From an uncultured Psychromonas sp. (GTDB taxonomy: Bacteria > Pseudomonadota > Gammaproteobacteria > Enterobacterales > Psychromonadaceae): DNA of 64,000 nt. Shown here in pieces: positions 7,924-15,316 of this stretch; the first letter of the stretch is position 1, and each line of letters begins with the position of its first letter. Under the pieces are notes generated by a model. That model saw nothing but the letters and a program-made list of their open reading frames with translations. It was not told where the DNA came from and ran no database searches. The translations under genes were made by a program, and so were the position numbers. Location of the stretch: the NCBI RefSeq assembly GCF_947489755.1, contig NZ_CANLFB010000003.1, forward strand, positions 1 to 64,000, in the 5' to 3' direction.

Positions 7924-9254
7924 AATATTACATAACTTGCTACATAGATTACATACGTCTCCACATAGCTTGCAACTCACTAATAAAGTTACTTGCCCCT
8001 TTTAACAAGGGCACTTTATCCATATTAACGCTATTTAGTTTAGGGCTTAGCTTTTCTAATCATGCACTTGCAGCCCCTTTTGAAGTATTGCATTGGTGGA
8101 CAGAGCAAGGCGAGCTACAGTCTAAGCAAGTGCTCGTTGATCATTTAAAAGTTAACAATATTGAATTTGAAGACTTTGCGATTGTAGGCAGTGGCGGCGG
8201 CGGTGCCATACACGTTTTACAAATGCGCGCTTTATCGGGGAATCCACCTGAAGCCGCGCAAATTAAAGGACCCGATATCGCAGAATGGAACAACTTGAGC
8301 ATGTTAGTTGGCATTAATGAATTGACCGATACCAGCGCTTGGCAGCAGTTTTTACCTAAGGTCGTGATTGACGATATTAGCGTTGATAACAACTATATGG
8401 CTGTGCCCATTAATATACACAGAGTGAACTGGTTATGGTTGAATACAAAAATATTTAAGCAATATGGTTTAGCAGCGCCAACAACTTGGAAGCAATTTTT
8501 TGCGACGGCGACGTTTTTAACCTCAAAAGGTATCAAACCTTTAGTATTTGGCGGAACACCTTGGCAAGATGCTTTATTGTTTGAATCGATTGCGATATCA
8601 GAGCTTGGCGCAGAACAGTATAAACAAGCGTTCGTTGAATTTAATCATGACGTGATCTCCTCACCAGAAATGGTTAATACCTTTAAACTATTTAAACGGT
8701 TTCATCGTTACGCAACACCCGAACAACAAGGCCAAGATTGGACTTGGTCTTCTCAGGCTTTCATTAATAATGAAGCGGCCATGCTATTTATGGGCGATTG
8801 GGTAAAAGGCAGTTGGACAGCAATGGGTAAAAAAGCGATGCAAGATTATCAATGTATCCCTGCACCTGGCACACAAGGCGTATTTAGTTACAATATTGAT
8901 AGCTTCGTATTATTTAAAAAAGCCCACTTATCACCGGATCAACACAGCCAAAGCATATTCGTTGACACACTTATGTCACCCAGTTTTCAACAAGACTTCA
9001 GCCAACTAAAAGGCTCACTACCTGCACGTACCGATCTCGATTTGTCAGGTTTTGATGCCTGTTCTCAACTCTCATCGACTGACTTTAAACATGACAGTAA
9101 AGTACCGTCTTTCACTCAAAACATGGCCACCAGTAGCCATCAAAAAGCACAAATCATTCAATTGATCAGCGATTACTTCAATAGCGACTCATTAAGCGCA
9201 GAAGATGCCGTAAGGCAATTAGGCGTATTGGTGAAAGCCTTAACGTCTAAATAA
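7920..9254 (+). CDS. Periplasmic sugar-binding protein (ABC type), no cognate transporter nearby
   Basis: Family 1 extracellular solute-binding protein, 444 aa from ATG 7920, which overlaps the kinase stop by four bases. An unusually long N-region (about 30 residues) precedes a hydrophobic segment at about 31-48 and a cleavage site after 'NHALA' (about residue 51). The mature protein starts 'APFEVLHWWTEQGE', typical of glucose/mannose-type binding proteins; 'FGGTPWQDALLFE' and 'AAMLFMGDWVKG' are also typical. No membrane permease or ATPase gene follows: the next gene is an unrelated small protein. It may act as a co-sensor for the kinase, feed a transporter encoded elsewhere, or be a remnant of a gtsABCD-like operon. 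Confidence 0.9.
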   Translation: MKYYITCYIDYIRLHIACNSLIKLLAPFNKGTLSILTLFSLGLSFSNHALAAPFEVLHWWTEQGELQSKQVLVDHLKVNNIEFEDFAIVGSGGGGAIHVLQMRALSGNPPEAAQIKGPDIAEWNNLSMLVGINELTDTSAWQQFLPKVVIDDISVDNNYMAVPINIHRVNWLWLNTKIFKQYGLAAPTTWKQFFATATFLTSKGIKPLVFGGTPWQDALLFESIAISELGAEQYKQAFVEFNHDVISSPEMVNTFKLFKRFHRYATPEQQGQDWTWSSQAFINNEAAMLFMGDWVKGSWTAMGKKAMQDYQCIPAPGTQGVFSYNIDSFVLFKKAHLSPDQHSQSIFVDTLMSPSFQQDFSQLKGSLPARTDLDLSGFDACSQLSSTDFKHDSKVPSFTQNMATSSHQKAQIIQLISDYFNSDSLSAEDAVRQLGVLVKALTSK

Positions 9255-9464
9255 AGAAAGTTAAATAAAGTAAGCTAAATAAGAGAGACGAATAAAACCT
9301 ATATTAAATGATGTCGATAGTGCCGTATTTCAGCCTTGGATTCAGTTAATATGGAGCTATTCGGTCTATCTACATGATTAATAATTTAGACTTATATTTA
9401 ACATGTTGATTAATTTGTTTTTATCGGTATTGTTTAATCAAATTTAAGTAAATTAGAAGGTTCT

Positions 9465-9491
9465 ATTTATCCACTGGAAGCACGGATAAAT
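9465..9491. repeat. Inverted repeat in the 9.25-9.54 kb intergenic region
   Basis: Arms ATTTATCC (9465-9472) / GGATAAAT (9484-9491) with an 11-base loop, 16 bases before a GTTACGC sequence (9507-9513) and 45 bases before the next gene. No T-run follows on the plus strand. The rest of this intergenic stretch is AT-rich and shows no gene. Confidence 0.45.
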
Positions 9492-9536
9492 TCTGTTTAA
9501 TACACAGTTACGCTTTACTTAGCATTGGAGACCAAA

Positions 9537-10190
9537 TTGTTCAAAAAAATAATTGCGATTAGTGAAATCTTTTTACTAGTAGTTGCATTAATTATTGGTG
9601 GGCTTTGGATACAAACACCCGAAGGAAACTATGAGCCTATTTTGGTATTTATAGGGTTTCTGCTTCTTGTTTTAGAAGTTGCTAGACGACAAATAAAACC
9701 TTCAGAGGAAGCTGATGTAGGCGAAAAGAATCGTCCAAGTAAGGATTATGATAGAAGGTATTTAGATCAACCTCACCAATGTCACTTTATTAACAATCTA
9801 CCCAAACTTAAAAAAGTTGTAGAACAAAGCTCTCAAGAATTATGGGATAGTGGAATTACGGCTAATATGAGGCAAGGTAGCTACGATCTTATTAATTCTT
9901 TACAAGATTACTGGGTAAAATTATCCGAGTTTTTCCCGCCAGCGCATTTTGATGGTAAAGAGCCTAGAGAATACATATCTGAATATACTAAAAGCCGTTT
10001 TACATTTCACCGTGCAAACATGGAGCCTGATGGTGCTGGAACTGGCGGTTCAATCGTACATGTTATGTGTGGCGGTGACGTAATTGAGGATCTAGAGAAA
10101 ATGATAGAAGAAACAGTCTGTATGTTATCGTTAAATTCTGACTCTATAGATTTTAAAGACTGGAAGAAACAGTGGCGTGGAAAAGCCTAA
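9537..10190 (+). CDS. Small two-helix membrane protein of unknown function
   Basis: I do not recognise this protein (217 aa from TTG 9537). Two hydrophobic segments near the N-terminus ('IAISEIFLLVVALIIGGLWI' and 'PILVFIGFLLLVLEVARR') form a hairpin. A hydrophilic cytoplasmic region of about 165 residues follows, with a Gly-rich patch 'EPDGAGTGGSIVHVMCGGD'. TTG 9537 is preferred over TTG 9525 because GGAG lies six bases before it. No promoter is obvious. The stop codon forms part of a possible integron-type recombination site, so the gene may be a mobile cassette. Confidence 0.65.
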   Translation: MFKKIIAISEIFLLVVALIIGGLWIQTPEGNYEPILVFIGFLLLVLEVARRQIKPSEEADVGEKNRPSKDYDRRYLDQPHQCHFINNLPKLKKVVEQSSQELWDSGITANMRQGSYDLINSLQDYWVKLSEFFPPAHFDGKEPREYISEYTKSRFTFHRANMEPDGAGTGGSIVHVMCGGDVIEDLEKMIEETVCMLSLNSDSIDFKDWKKQWRGKA

Positions 10191-10271
10191 CAAAATATTC
10201 CAAACGATAATAAATAGTTAGTTTTCAATTCTTTAACCAACTATTTTTTGCTTCTGAATAAGACGTTATAC
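10185..10271 (+). repeat. Candidate attC-like recombination site
   Basis: An 87-bp imperfect palindrome between two short genes begins GCCTAAC (10185-10191, matching RYYYAAC) and ends GTTATAC (10265-10271, close to GTTRRRY). Internal pairs are TATTC (10196-10200) / GAATA (10256-10260) and AAATAGTT (10212-10219) / AACTATTT (10239-10246). Overall this is the R''-L''-L'-R' layout of an attC site, with the upstream gene's stop codon inside R'' as is common in cassettes. The R' box deviates from consensus, and no second attC or integrase is visible, so the call is tentative. Confidence 0.35.
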
Positions 10272-10286
10272 TTAAAGGTAATATTA

Positions 10287-10895
10287 ATGGAAGATTATAT
10301 TTTATTTGTAGCCATTGCCTCGGCAACTATTGCAAGTCCTGGACCTGGTGTCGTTTTGACTATAACAAACTCAATCAAAGATGGTTTTAGAGGAGCAATT
10401 TCTGGAATAATCGGTGTGGCTACTGCAATGCTTTGTATCGCTATAATATCTGCTACTAGTCTTGCTGCAATTCTTTCTACTTCTGCCTTAGCTTTTACTA
10501 TTTTAAAATGTATAGGAGCAGCCTACCTCATTTATTTGGGTATAAAAATGTGGAGATCTTCTTCAAGCTCAAACATCAGTCCTAATAGAATAACTAAAAG
10601 TAATAAGAAAAAGTTCATCGAAGGTTTTCTAATTACATTATTGAACCCAAAACCTATTTTCTTTTTTATGGCTCTTTTTCCTCAATTCATAAATCCCAAT
10701 CAAGCTTATATATTTCAGTTTCTATCATTAGCCATAACATTTAGCGTACTAGTCGTAATCATTCACTCTAGCTATGCATTGTTTGCTAAATCAGCAAGAG
10801 CTAAGTTATCAACACCAAAAGGAAGCCAAATTTTAAGCAAAGCGAGTGGTGCTTTTTACATGCTTTTTGGTGCTGGGCTAGCTACTGCGAAGTAA
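10287..10895 (+). CDS. LysE/RhtB-family amino-acid exporter
   Basis: A 202-aa integral membrane protein with about six helices. The N-terminus 'FVAIASATIASPGPGVVLTI' carries the PGP motif of LysE/RhtB/ThrE-type exporters. 'GAAYLIYLGIKMWR' and 'GFLITLLNPKPIFFFMALF' are the other two family signatures. These proteins export amino acids such as lysine, threonine or homoserine lactones by proton exchange; the substrate cannot be told from sequence. ATG 10287 is chosen because it follows AAAGGTAATATT; the longer frame from 10248 overlaps the attC-like palindrome. The codon use is AT-rich and no promoter is evident, consistent with an acquired gene. Confidence 0.85.
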   Translation: MEDYILFVAIASATIASPGPGVVLTITNSIKDGFRGAISGIIGVATAMLCIAIISATSLAAILSTSALAFTILKCIGAAYLIYLGIKMWRSSSSSNISPNRITKSNKKKFIEGFLITLLNPKPIFFFMALFPQFINPNQAYIFQFLSLAITFSVLVVIIHSSYALFAKSARAKLSTPKGSQILSKASGAFYMLFGAGLATAK

Positions 10896-11039
10896 TAGAT
10901 ATTACTACAGTCGTTTACGGGTAAGTAAAATAATAGGGGCAGCCTTGCCCTTTGCCTGTAGAGAAAACAATACCTGACTCGGTTATTCTCACCACCACAT
11001 TAACTATAGCTATTTATTTAATTAACCTTTGGAAATGAA

Positions 11040-11546
11040 ATGGACATTGTATCTCCATCAAGTAAATACAAAAGCAGTTATATCGAATACATTAAAGAGC
11101 TAGGTGATGAAGTGCGTTATCCATTTACGCTAGGTTTTGATTATGAAAATTTTGACGCTTTATTGGTAAAGTTAGATGACTTTGCTAATGGGGAAAACTT
11201 ACCTGAAGGTAAAGTACCAAGCACCACTCTTTGGCTAATAAAAGATCAAGAAATTATTGGTGTCACTAACATTAGGCATTTTTTAAATAGCGACATTGAA
11301 TATTGCGGTGGTCACATTGGTTTAGGTATTCGTCCATCTTATAGAGGTCAAAATTTCGGGTCTCTACTCATGAAAGAGTCGATTGATGTATTACATAAAA
11401 TGGGCGTAAGCAATATACACATTCATTGTCATAAAACTAACTTACCCTCTGCTTTTACCATTATAAATAATGGTGGTGAACTTGATTCTGAAATAGTGTT
11501 AAATGACGGAATTGTTCAACGATATATTGTTAATAATATTGGATAA
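11040..11546 (+). CDS. GNAT-family N-acetyltransferase
   Basis: A 168-aa acetyltransferase. The acetyl-CoA-binding segment is 'GHIGLGIRPSYRGQNFGSLL', with the R/QxxGxG/A-type motif (RGQNFG), preceded by 'TLWLIKDQEIIGVTNIRH'. The C-terminal strand is 'YIVNNIG'. GGA seven bases before the ATG supports the start. The substrate is unknown. The 144 bp upstream, after the LysE gene, contain a small GC-richer hairpin-forming patch (AGGGGCA..TGCCCTT near 10934-10952) but no clear attC. Confidence 0.85.
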   Translation: MDIVSPSSKYKSSYIEYIKELGDEVRYPFTLGFDYENFDALLVKLDDFANGENLPEGKVPSTTLWLIKDQEIIGVTNIRHFLNSDIEYCGGHIGLGIRPSYRGQNFGSLLMKESIDVLHKMGVSNIHIHCHKTNLPSAFTIINNGGELDSEIVLNDGIVQRYIVNNIG

Positions 11547-11633
11547 CAAAAAACAGGACATCCTATCTTTTTGGATTAATATTTAAATGGAATCTATTTT
11601 TTAGTCATACCATTTTTATTGCGAGGGGGTGTA

Positions 11634-11777
11634 GTGGCTCAATCTAGACAATCCCAAGTATTACTGTCAGCAGTCGATGATTCAAGACATGCGCCATCTT
11701 GATTCAATCTTTAATCTCTCAATATCTGCGCTTATGCCATTATGTCCAATCACTACCATCTAGTGTTGTATCATTAA
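11634..11777 (+). pseudogene. Relic of a REP-associated Y1 transposase (RAYT / IS200-like)
   Basis: Two pieces in the same frame preserve family landmarks. GTG 11634, after a GAGGGGG ribosome site, begins 'VAQSRQSQVLLSA', like the N-terminus of TnpA-REP proteins. Codons from 11718 read 'LNICAYAIMSNHYHLVLYH', containing the HxH (HYH) metal-binding motif of Y1 transposases in its typical context. Between them the segment that should contain the 'YYHCVSRCVRRAF' block is missing and stops occur at 11700 and 11712; a further stop follows at 11775. The catalytic Tyr region is absent. It is a decayed, inactive fragment. Confidence 0.75.
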
Positions 11778-12181
11778 TGAATTTGAAATTAATGCGTTAG
11801 TTTTGCGTAATAAACTTTTCTATTCATATCTGCTATAAAAATATCTTCACTTAACTTCATTTTAATAGACATTTACTTTCAATTTTTGAACTCTTTTAAT
11901 CTGAATCCATGACGTAATGTTATTACGTCATATTGATTTTATTCTTTTATCACTCGCACCAAAATAGGATGCTTTTCTGCGTTAATCTGGTGCAACAACC
12001 CTAAGTCTTGACCAAACGGTTATGTCGAAGCTTGATATGCAAGGGTTGACTGAACTGGCATAGTGATTGCGTTGAAAGGTGTATAGCATTGGCAGGTTGT
12101 ATCTTCTAGTGACAAAGGTTATTCATTATTGATGGGTAATATTTCAATCTGCTTGAATATTTTCATAAAGGATAAGAAATA
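11778..12181. other. Intergenic region before hpxO
   Basis: No convincing gene. It contains a small inverted repeat CATTAAT/ATTAATG at 11772-11794 and the perfect palindrome at 11909-11931 listed separately. A 26-codon minus-strand open stretch ending at 11939 (...EKHPILVRVIKE) could be the tail of a lost gene. The last 60 bp hold an AAGGATAAGAAAT ribosome site for hpxO. Confidence 0.5.
11909..11931. repeat. 10-bp-arm palindrome, operator- or terminator-like
   Basis: ATGACGTAAT (11909-11918) / ATTACGTCAT (11922-11931) is perfect, with a GTT spacer. It lies about 250 bp upstream of hpxO. The T-rich sequence after it is interrupted, so it may be a regulator-binding site rather than a terminator. 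Confidence 0.5.
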
Positions 12182-13336
12182 ATGAAAGCATTAATTATAG
12201 GCGCTGGAATTGGTGGTATGTCTGCTGCAGCGGCACTAAAAAAACAGGGTATTGAGTGTGAGATTTTTGAAGCGGTTAAAGAGATAAAACCTGTTGGCGC
12301 TGCTATTTCAATTTGGTCTAATGGTGTGAAATGTATGAACCATCTTGGCATGGGGTACATTATGGATAAGTTAGGTGGGCCAATGTTGAACATGGCATAT
12401 CAAGACGGCAAAACAGCGGAAGTCATGACGCAGTTTAGCCTTGCTCCTTTAATCGAAGCTGTTGGTGAGCGTCCATGCCCTGTCTCTCGTGCAGATTTAC
12501 AATCAATGATGATTGATGATTGGGGACGTGACAAAGTTCAGTTTGGTAAGCGCATTGAACGTGTTGAGCAAGATGATAAAGGGGTGACGGCTTATTTTGA
12601 AGACGGTTCTGTAGCACATGGTGATTTTATGATTGCTTCTGACGGAGTCAACTCTGTCGTGCGTGCTGATATCATTGGTTACAACTTAGAACGTCGTTAC
12701 TCAGGTTATGTTAACTGGAATGGTTTAGTCGAAGCTGATGAAGCAATTGCACCTACAAAGCAGTGGACCATCTTTGTTGCTGATGGGCAACGTGTTTCAG
12801 TGATGCCAATTTCAGAAAATCGCTTTTATTTCTTCTTAGATGTTCCATTACCACTGGGGTTACCTGAAAATCGCGATACATTAAAAACTGATTTAAAAGG
12901 GTACTTTGCAGGATGGGCTGAACCTGTTCAGCACTTAATTGATGTGCTGGATCCTTCAACGACTAATCGTATCGAAATTCACGATGCTGAACCATTTGAT
13001 ACTTTTGTTAAAGGTCGTATTGCTTTATTAGGTGATTCTGCGCATCCTACAACGCCTGATATTGGGCAAGGCGGTTGCTCTGCAATGGAAGATGCTGTTG
13101 CGTTGGGCATAGCATTTTCTAAAACCAAAGAGATTGAAATCGCTTTGAAAGATTATGAACTTAAACGTAATGGACGTGCTAAAAACTTAGTATTAAAAGC
13201 GCGTAAACGTTGTGATGTGGTTCATGGTAAAGATATGAATATTACTGAAGCTTGGTATGCTGACCTTAGACAAGAAAAAGGCGACAACATCATGGCTGGA
13301 TTAAAAGAAACAATATTGGGTGGGCCACTCGGTTAA
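12182..13336 (+). CDS. hpxO: FAD-dependent urate hydroxylase
   Basis: A 384-aa flavoprotein monooxygenase that converts urate to 5-hydroxyisourate using NADH and O2, part of aerobic purine breakdown. It reads like Klebsiella HpxO over its whole length and has the same length. Features include the FAD dinucleotide motif 'GAGIGG' at residues 7-12, 'EAVKEIKPVGAAISIW', 'CPVSRADLQ', 'YSGYVNWNGLVE', the active-site segment 'GQRVSVMPISENRFYFF', the second FAD motif 'GDSAHPTTPDIGQGG' and the C-terminal 'KARKRCDVVHGKDM'. The strong ribosome site AAGGATAAGAAAT precedes the ATG. The genes for the next steps (hydroxyisourate hydrolase, OHCU decarboxylase) and a LysR regulator are not adjacent, so it stands alone here. 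Confidence 0.92.
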   Translation: MKALIIGAGIGGMSAAAALKKQGIECEIFEAVKEIKPVGAAISIWSNGVKCMNHLGMGYIMDKLGGPMLNMAYQDGKTAEVMTQFSLAPLIEAVGERPCPVSRADLQSMMIDDWGRDKVQFGKRIERVEQDDKGVTAYFEDGSVAHGDFMIASDGVNSVVRADIIGYNLERRYSGYVNWNGLVEADEAIAPTKQWTIFVADGQRVSVMPISENRFYFFLDVPLPLGLPENRDTLKTDLKGYFAGWAEPVQHLIDVLDPSTTNRIEIHDAEPFDTFVKGRIALLGDSAHPTTPDIGQGGCSAMEDAVALGIAFSKTKEIEIALKDYELKRNGRAKNLVLKARKRCDVVHGKDMNITEAWYADLRQEKGDNIMAGLKETILGGPLG

Positions 13337-13397
13337 GTTAGTGTTGAACCGTTAATAATGTTGGTCATACTTATTAAATGATCAGCGTTCATTTTTA

Positions 13398-13434
13398 ATA
13401 AATCGACCCAAAATCGTGCTTGGGTCGTTTATTA
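13398..13434. terminator. Intrinsic terminator between hpxO and the HPP gene
   Basis: Stem CGACCCAA (13404-13411) / TTGGGTCG (13420-13427) with an 8-base loop, extended by AATAAA/TTTATT. It lies about 65 bp after hpxO and serves both convergent genes. Confidence 0.75.
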
Positions 13435-13508
13435 GACGTTCATTAGTAATTTCTAGGCTTTACGTATAAAACCAATACACTTTCAATTTCTAATACATTC
13501 TTTATTAC

Positions 13509-14411
13509 TTACTTTTTAGGGCGCATTTTTTCATTCGACCATTCAGCAAACTCTTGCAACGAACAGGTATCTGTCGTTCCTTTTCTATCACCGTCTGCGA
13601 TTCGGTAAATCACTAGGTAACGAGAAGGGTCGTTATGTTCACGTCGGTCTATTACTTGCCGTACTGCCCATTGTCTTCCTGGTTTACTATTGGTATAGAA
13701 AGCACCTAGTTCAAGCACAAACTGTTCAATCAATTCTTCATGATAAATAGCATCGGCTAAATCAACAACGCGTTTGATTTGTTCATCACTTGCGTCGACC
13801 ACCAGATCTGAACGTTTTATTGCTTCATGTATATGCTGCATTTTGATGCGACGCGTATCTGGGTGGTACCCAACACTTTGATAATGCATGAAGCTTTGTG
13901 GATAGCGCCTCCAGCTGAATAGGTTATTAAAAATCATAGCGATTAAAAACAATATACTGCAATTAATTAGCGTTGGCGTAATCACATACCAATAGCCGAG
14001 CCCGTGAATGGTAGGGCCGCCGATCACTGCTGCTAACGCTGTTGCACCGCCGGGTGGATGTAAGCTACGAGTGAGATGCATGACTAAAATTGATAGTGCA
14101 ACGGCCACGGGAGCAGCGATAAGCATAGAGTCTATGAATGTTGCACAGGTCACCCCCACAATCGCGGAAAGAATATTACCTGCAAAAAAAGCCCATGGCG
14201 TAGAAAGCTGACCGTGCGGGACTGCAAAAAGCAATACCGCGGAAGCGCCCATCGAGGGCAAAATGGCGACGGAACCAGCATCTCCTGTAAAATAGATGGT
14301 TGCATAAAAACAACAAAAAATAGCTAACATACCGCCTATTGTTGCTACCGTCTTTTCAGAATTGACAACATTACTTTGTAACCCTAAAAACCGAATCACT
14401 TCCTTAATCAT
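13509..14411 (-). CDS. HPP-family membrane protein with a hydrophilic C-terminal domain
   Basis: The N-terminal ~170 residues contain four or five membrane helices and the family-defining 'HPPGGATALAAVIGG', preceded by 'LPSMGASAVLLFAVPHGQLS'. HPP proteins include chloroplast nitrite transporters (NrtY/NITR2), but bacterial substrates are mostly unknown. About 130 further residues are cytoplasmic and do not look like the CBS domains often attached to this family; they include 'RRIKMQHIHEAIKRSDLVVD' and end ...EWSNEKMRPKK. Start choice is uncertain: ATG 14411 (GCGAG upstream) gives 300 aa, while GTG 14447 would add 12 residues without a ribosome site. Confidence 0.82.
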   Translation of the reverse strand: MIKEVIRFLGLQSNVVNSEKTVATIGGMLAIFCCFYATIYFTGDAGSVAILPSMGASAVLLFAVPHGQLSTPWAFFAGNILSAIVGVTCATFIDSMLIAAPVAVALSILVMHLTRSLHPPGGATALAAVIGGPTIHGLGYWYVITPTLINCSILFLIAMIFNNLFSWRRYPQSFMHYQSVGYHPDTRRIKMQHIHEAIKRSDLVVDASDEQIKRVVDLADAIYHEELIEQFVLELGAFYTNSKPGRQWAVRQVIDRREHNDPSRYLVIYRIADGDRKGTTDTCSLQEFAEWSNEKMRPKK

Positions 14412-14734
14412 TTTATCTCGCTTATACATTTTATAATCATTTTGCACTTTACACTTAAGTTGTTATCTTAAAATAGTCAGCTTAAATAAGGTGGCAGAGT
14501 ATATCGGTCGTGCCTCTTATAATAAAGTATTGAAAAATAACATTTTAAAAAACTGTAAAAGTTTCATTGAACATCGCTTTGTGAGATAGCATTTTTGAAA
14601 AGAGTGTTTCATGCTATTTTTTGAATTTATATTGGTAAAGGTGTTTTTCTATAAAAGAAAATAAATACTTGTCGCCACCATTCAAAATATTTTATAAAGT
14701 CTGGTTAAGCCATTCGACTTAAATGAATGCTATG
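14412..14734. other. Intergenic region between divergent HPP and secreted-protein genes
   Basis: AT-rich; must contain promoters for both divergent genes, but I could not single out convincing boxes. It ends in the 12-bp tandem repeat listed separately. Confidence 0.5.
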
Positions 14735-14779
14735 AGTGTAATTAAAAGTGTAATTAAAAGTGTAATGAAGAGTGAAATG
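14735..14779 (+). repeat. 12-bp tandem repeat, 3.75 copies
   Basis: AGTGTAATTAAA at 14735 and 14747 is identical, followed by diverged copies AGTGTAATGAAG (14759) and AGTGAAATG (14771). A frame from ATG 14723 reads through it as M-N-A-M-(SVIK)x2-SVMK-SEMMSNYDK and ends at 14800, overlapping the start of the next gene by 11 bases. The repeat ends 10 bases before that gene's ATG and replaces its ribosome-site region. Confidence 0.7.
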
Positions 14780-14789
14780 ATGAGTAACT

Positions 14790-15224
14790 ATGATAAATAA
14801 AACAATGTTGTTTATTGGGTTGTCCGTCGCAGTAACCTTAACCAGTGTTGTTAAAGCAGACACTATTTTTTCCTGTGAAACAGCTAACAATAAAAAAATC
14901 GAAGTTAAGGATCTAGGGAATCACATTGAGTATCGATTTGGACGACACTTAGAAAATCCGGAGTTGGTCTTATCTGTGCTTCGAGAGCAAGCTTCAACAT
15001 GGCAATGGAACGGTGTTGGTCGAGAGATGGGGTATTCAGTGACTATTCCGAATGGAAAGATTAATTATATTGTGTTTGTTTCAATGGAGCGATTTACTGA
15101 AGAACATTCAATATCATCAGGTGTGATCATTGAAGATAATCAACAATTAGTGACAACCCTTTATTGTTTATCAGATACGTTAATCCAATCCTTAGAAGGT
15201 ATTGACCTTAAAGAAAGTAATTGA
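14790..15224 (+). CDS. Small exported protein of unknown function
   Basis: 144 aa with a signal peptide (MINKTMLFIGLSVAVTL.., cleavage probably after 'SVVKA' near residue 23). The mature protein is about 120 residues, with two Cys ('TIFSCET' and 'TLYCLSD') that could form a disulfide, and beta-type alternation ('HIEYRFG', 'YSVTIPNGKINYIVFVSM'). This fits a small periplasmic beta-rich protein. I do not recognise the family. No Shine-Dalgarno sequence of normal quality precedes ATG 14790; translation may depend on reading of the overlapping short repeat-encoded frame. Confidence 0.7.
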   Translation: MINKTMLFIGLSVAVTLTSVVKADTIFSCETANNKKIEVKDLGNHIEYRFGRHLENPELVLSVLREQASTWQWNGVGREMGYSVTIPNGKINYIVFVSMERFTEEHSISSGVIIEDNQQLVTTLYCLSDTLIQSLEGIDLKESN

Positions 15225-15316
15225 GTGCATCTGAATTCAAGAACCGATAAAAGTAGTGTTTATTCATTTATGGTTGTATCGATATTATTTTATAACGGTT
15301 AACGGTAAGGAATATC

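Noticed and set aside
10934-10952. GC-richer hairpin AGGGGCA..TGCCCTT between the LysE and GNAT genes
   Set aside because: Considered as a second attC or a REP unit, but it lacks the RYYYAAC/GTTRRRY ends and occurs only once in the window.
11939-12016. 26-codon minus-strand stretch ending ...EKHPILVRVIKE
   Set aside because: Looks protein-like but is closed upstream by a stop and has no start or ribosome site; at best the tail of a lost gene, too short to name.
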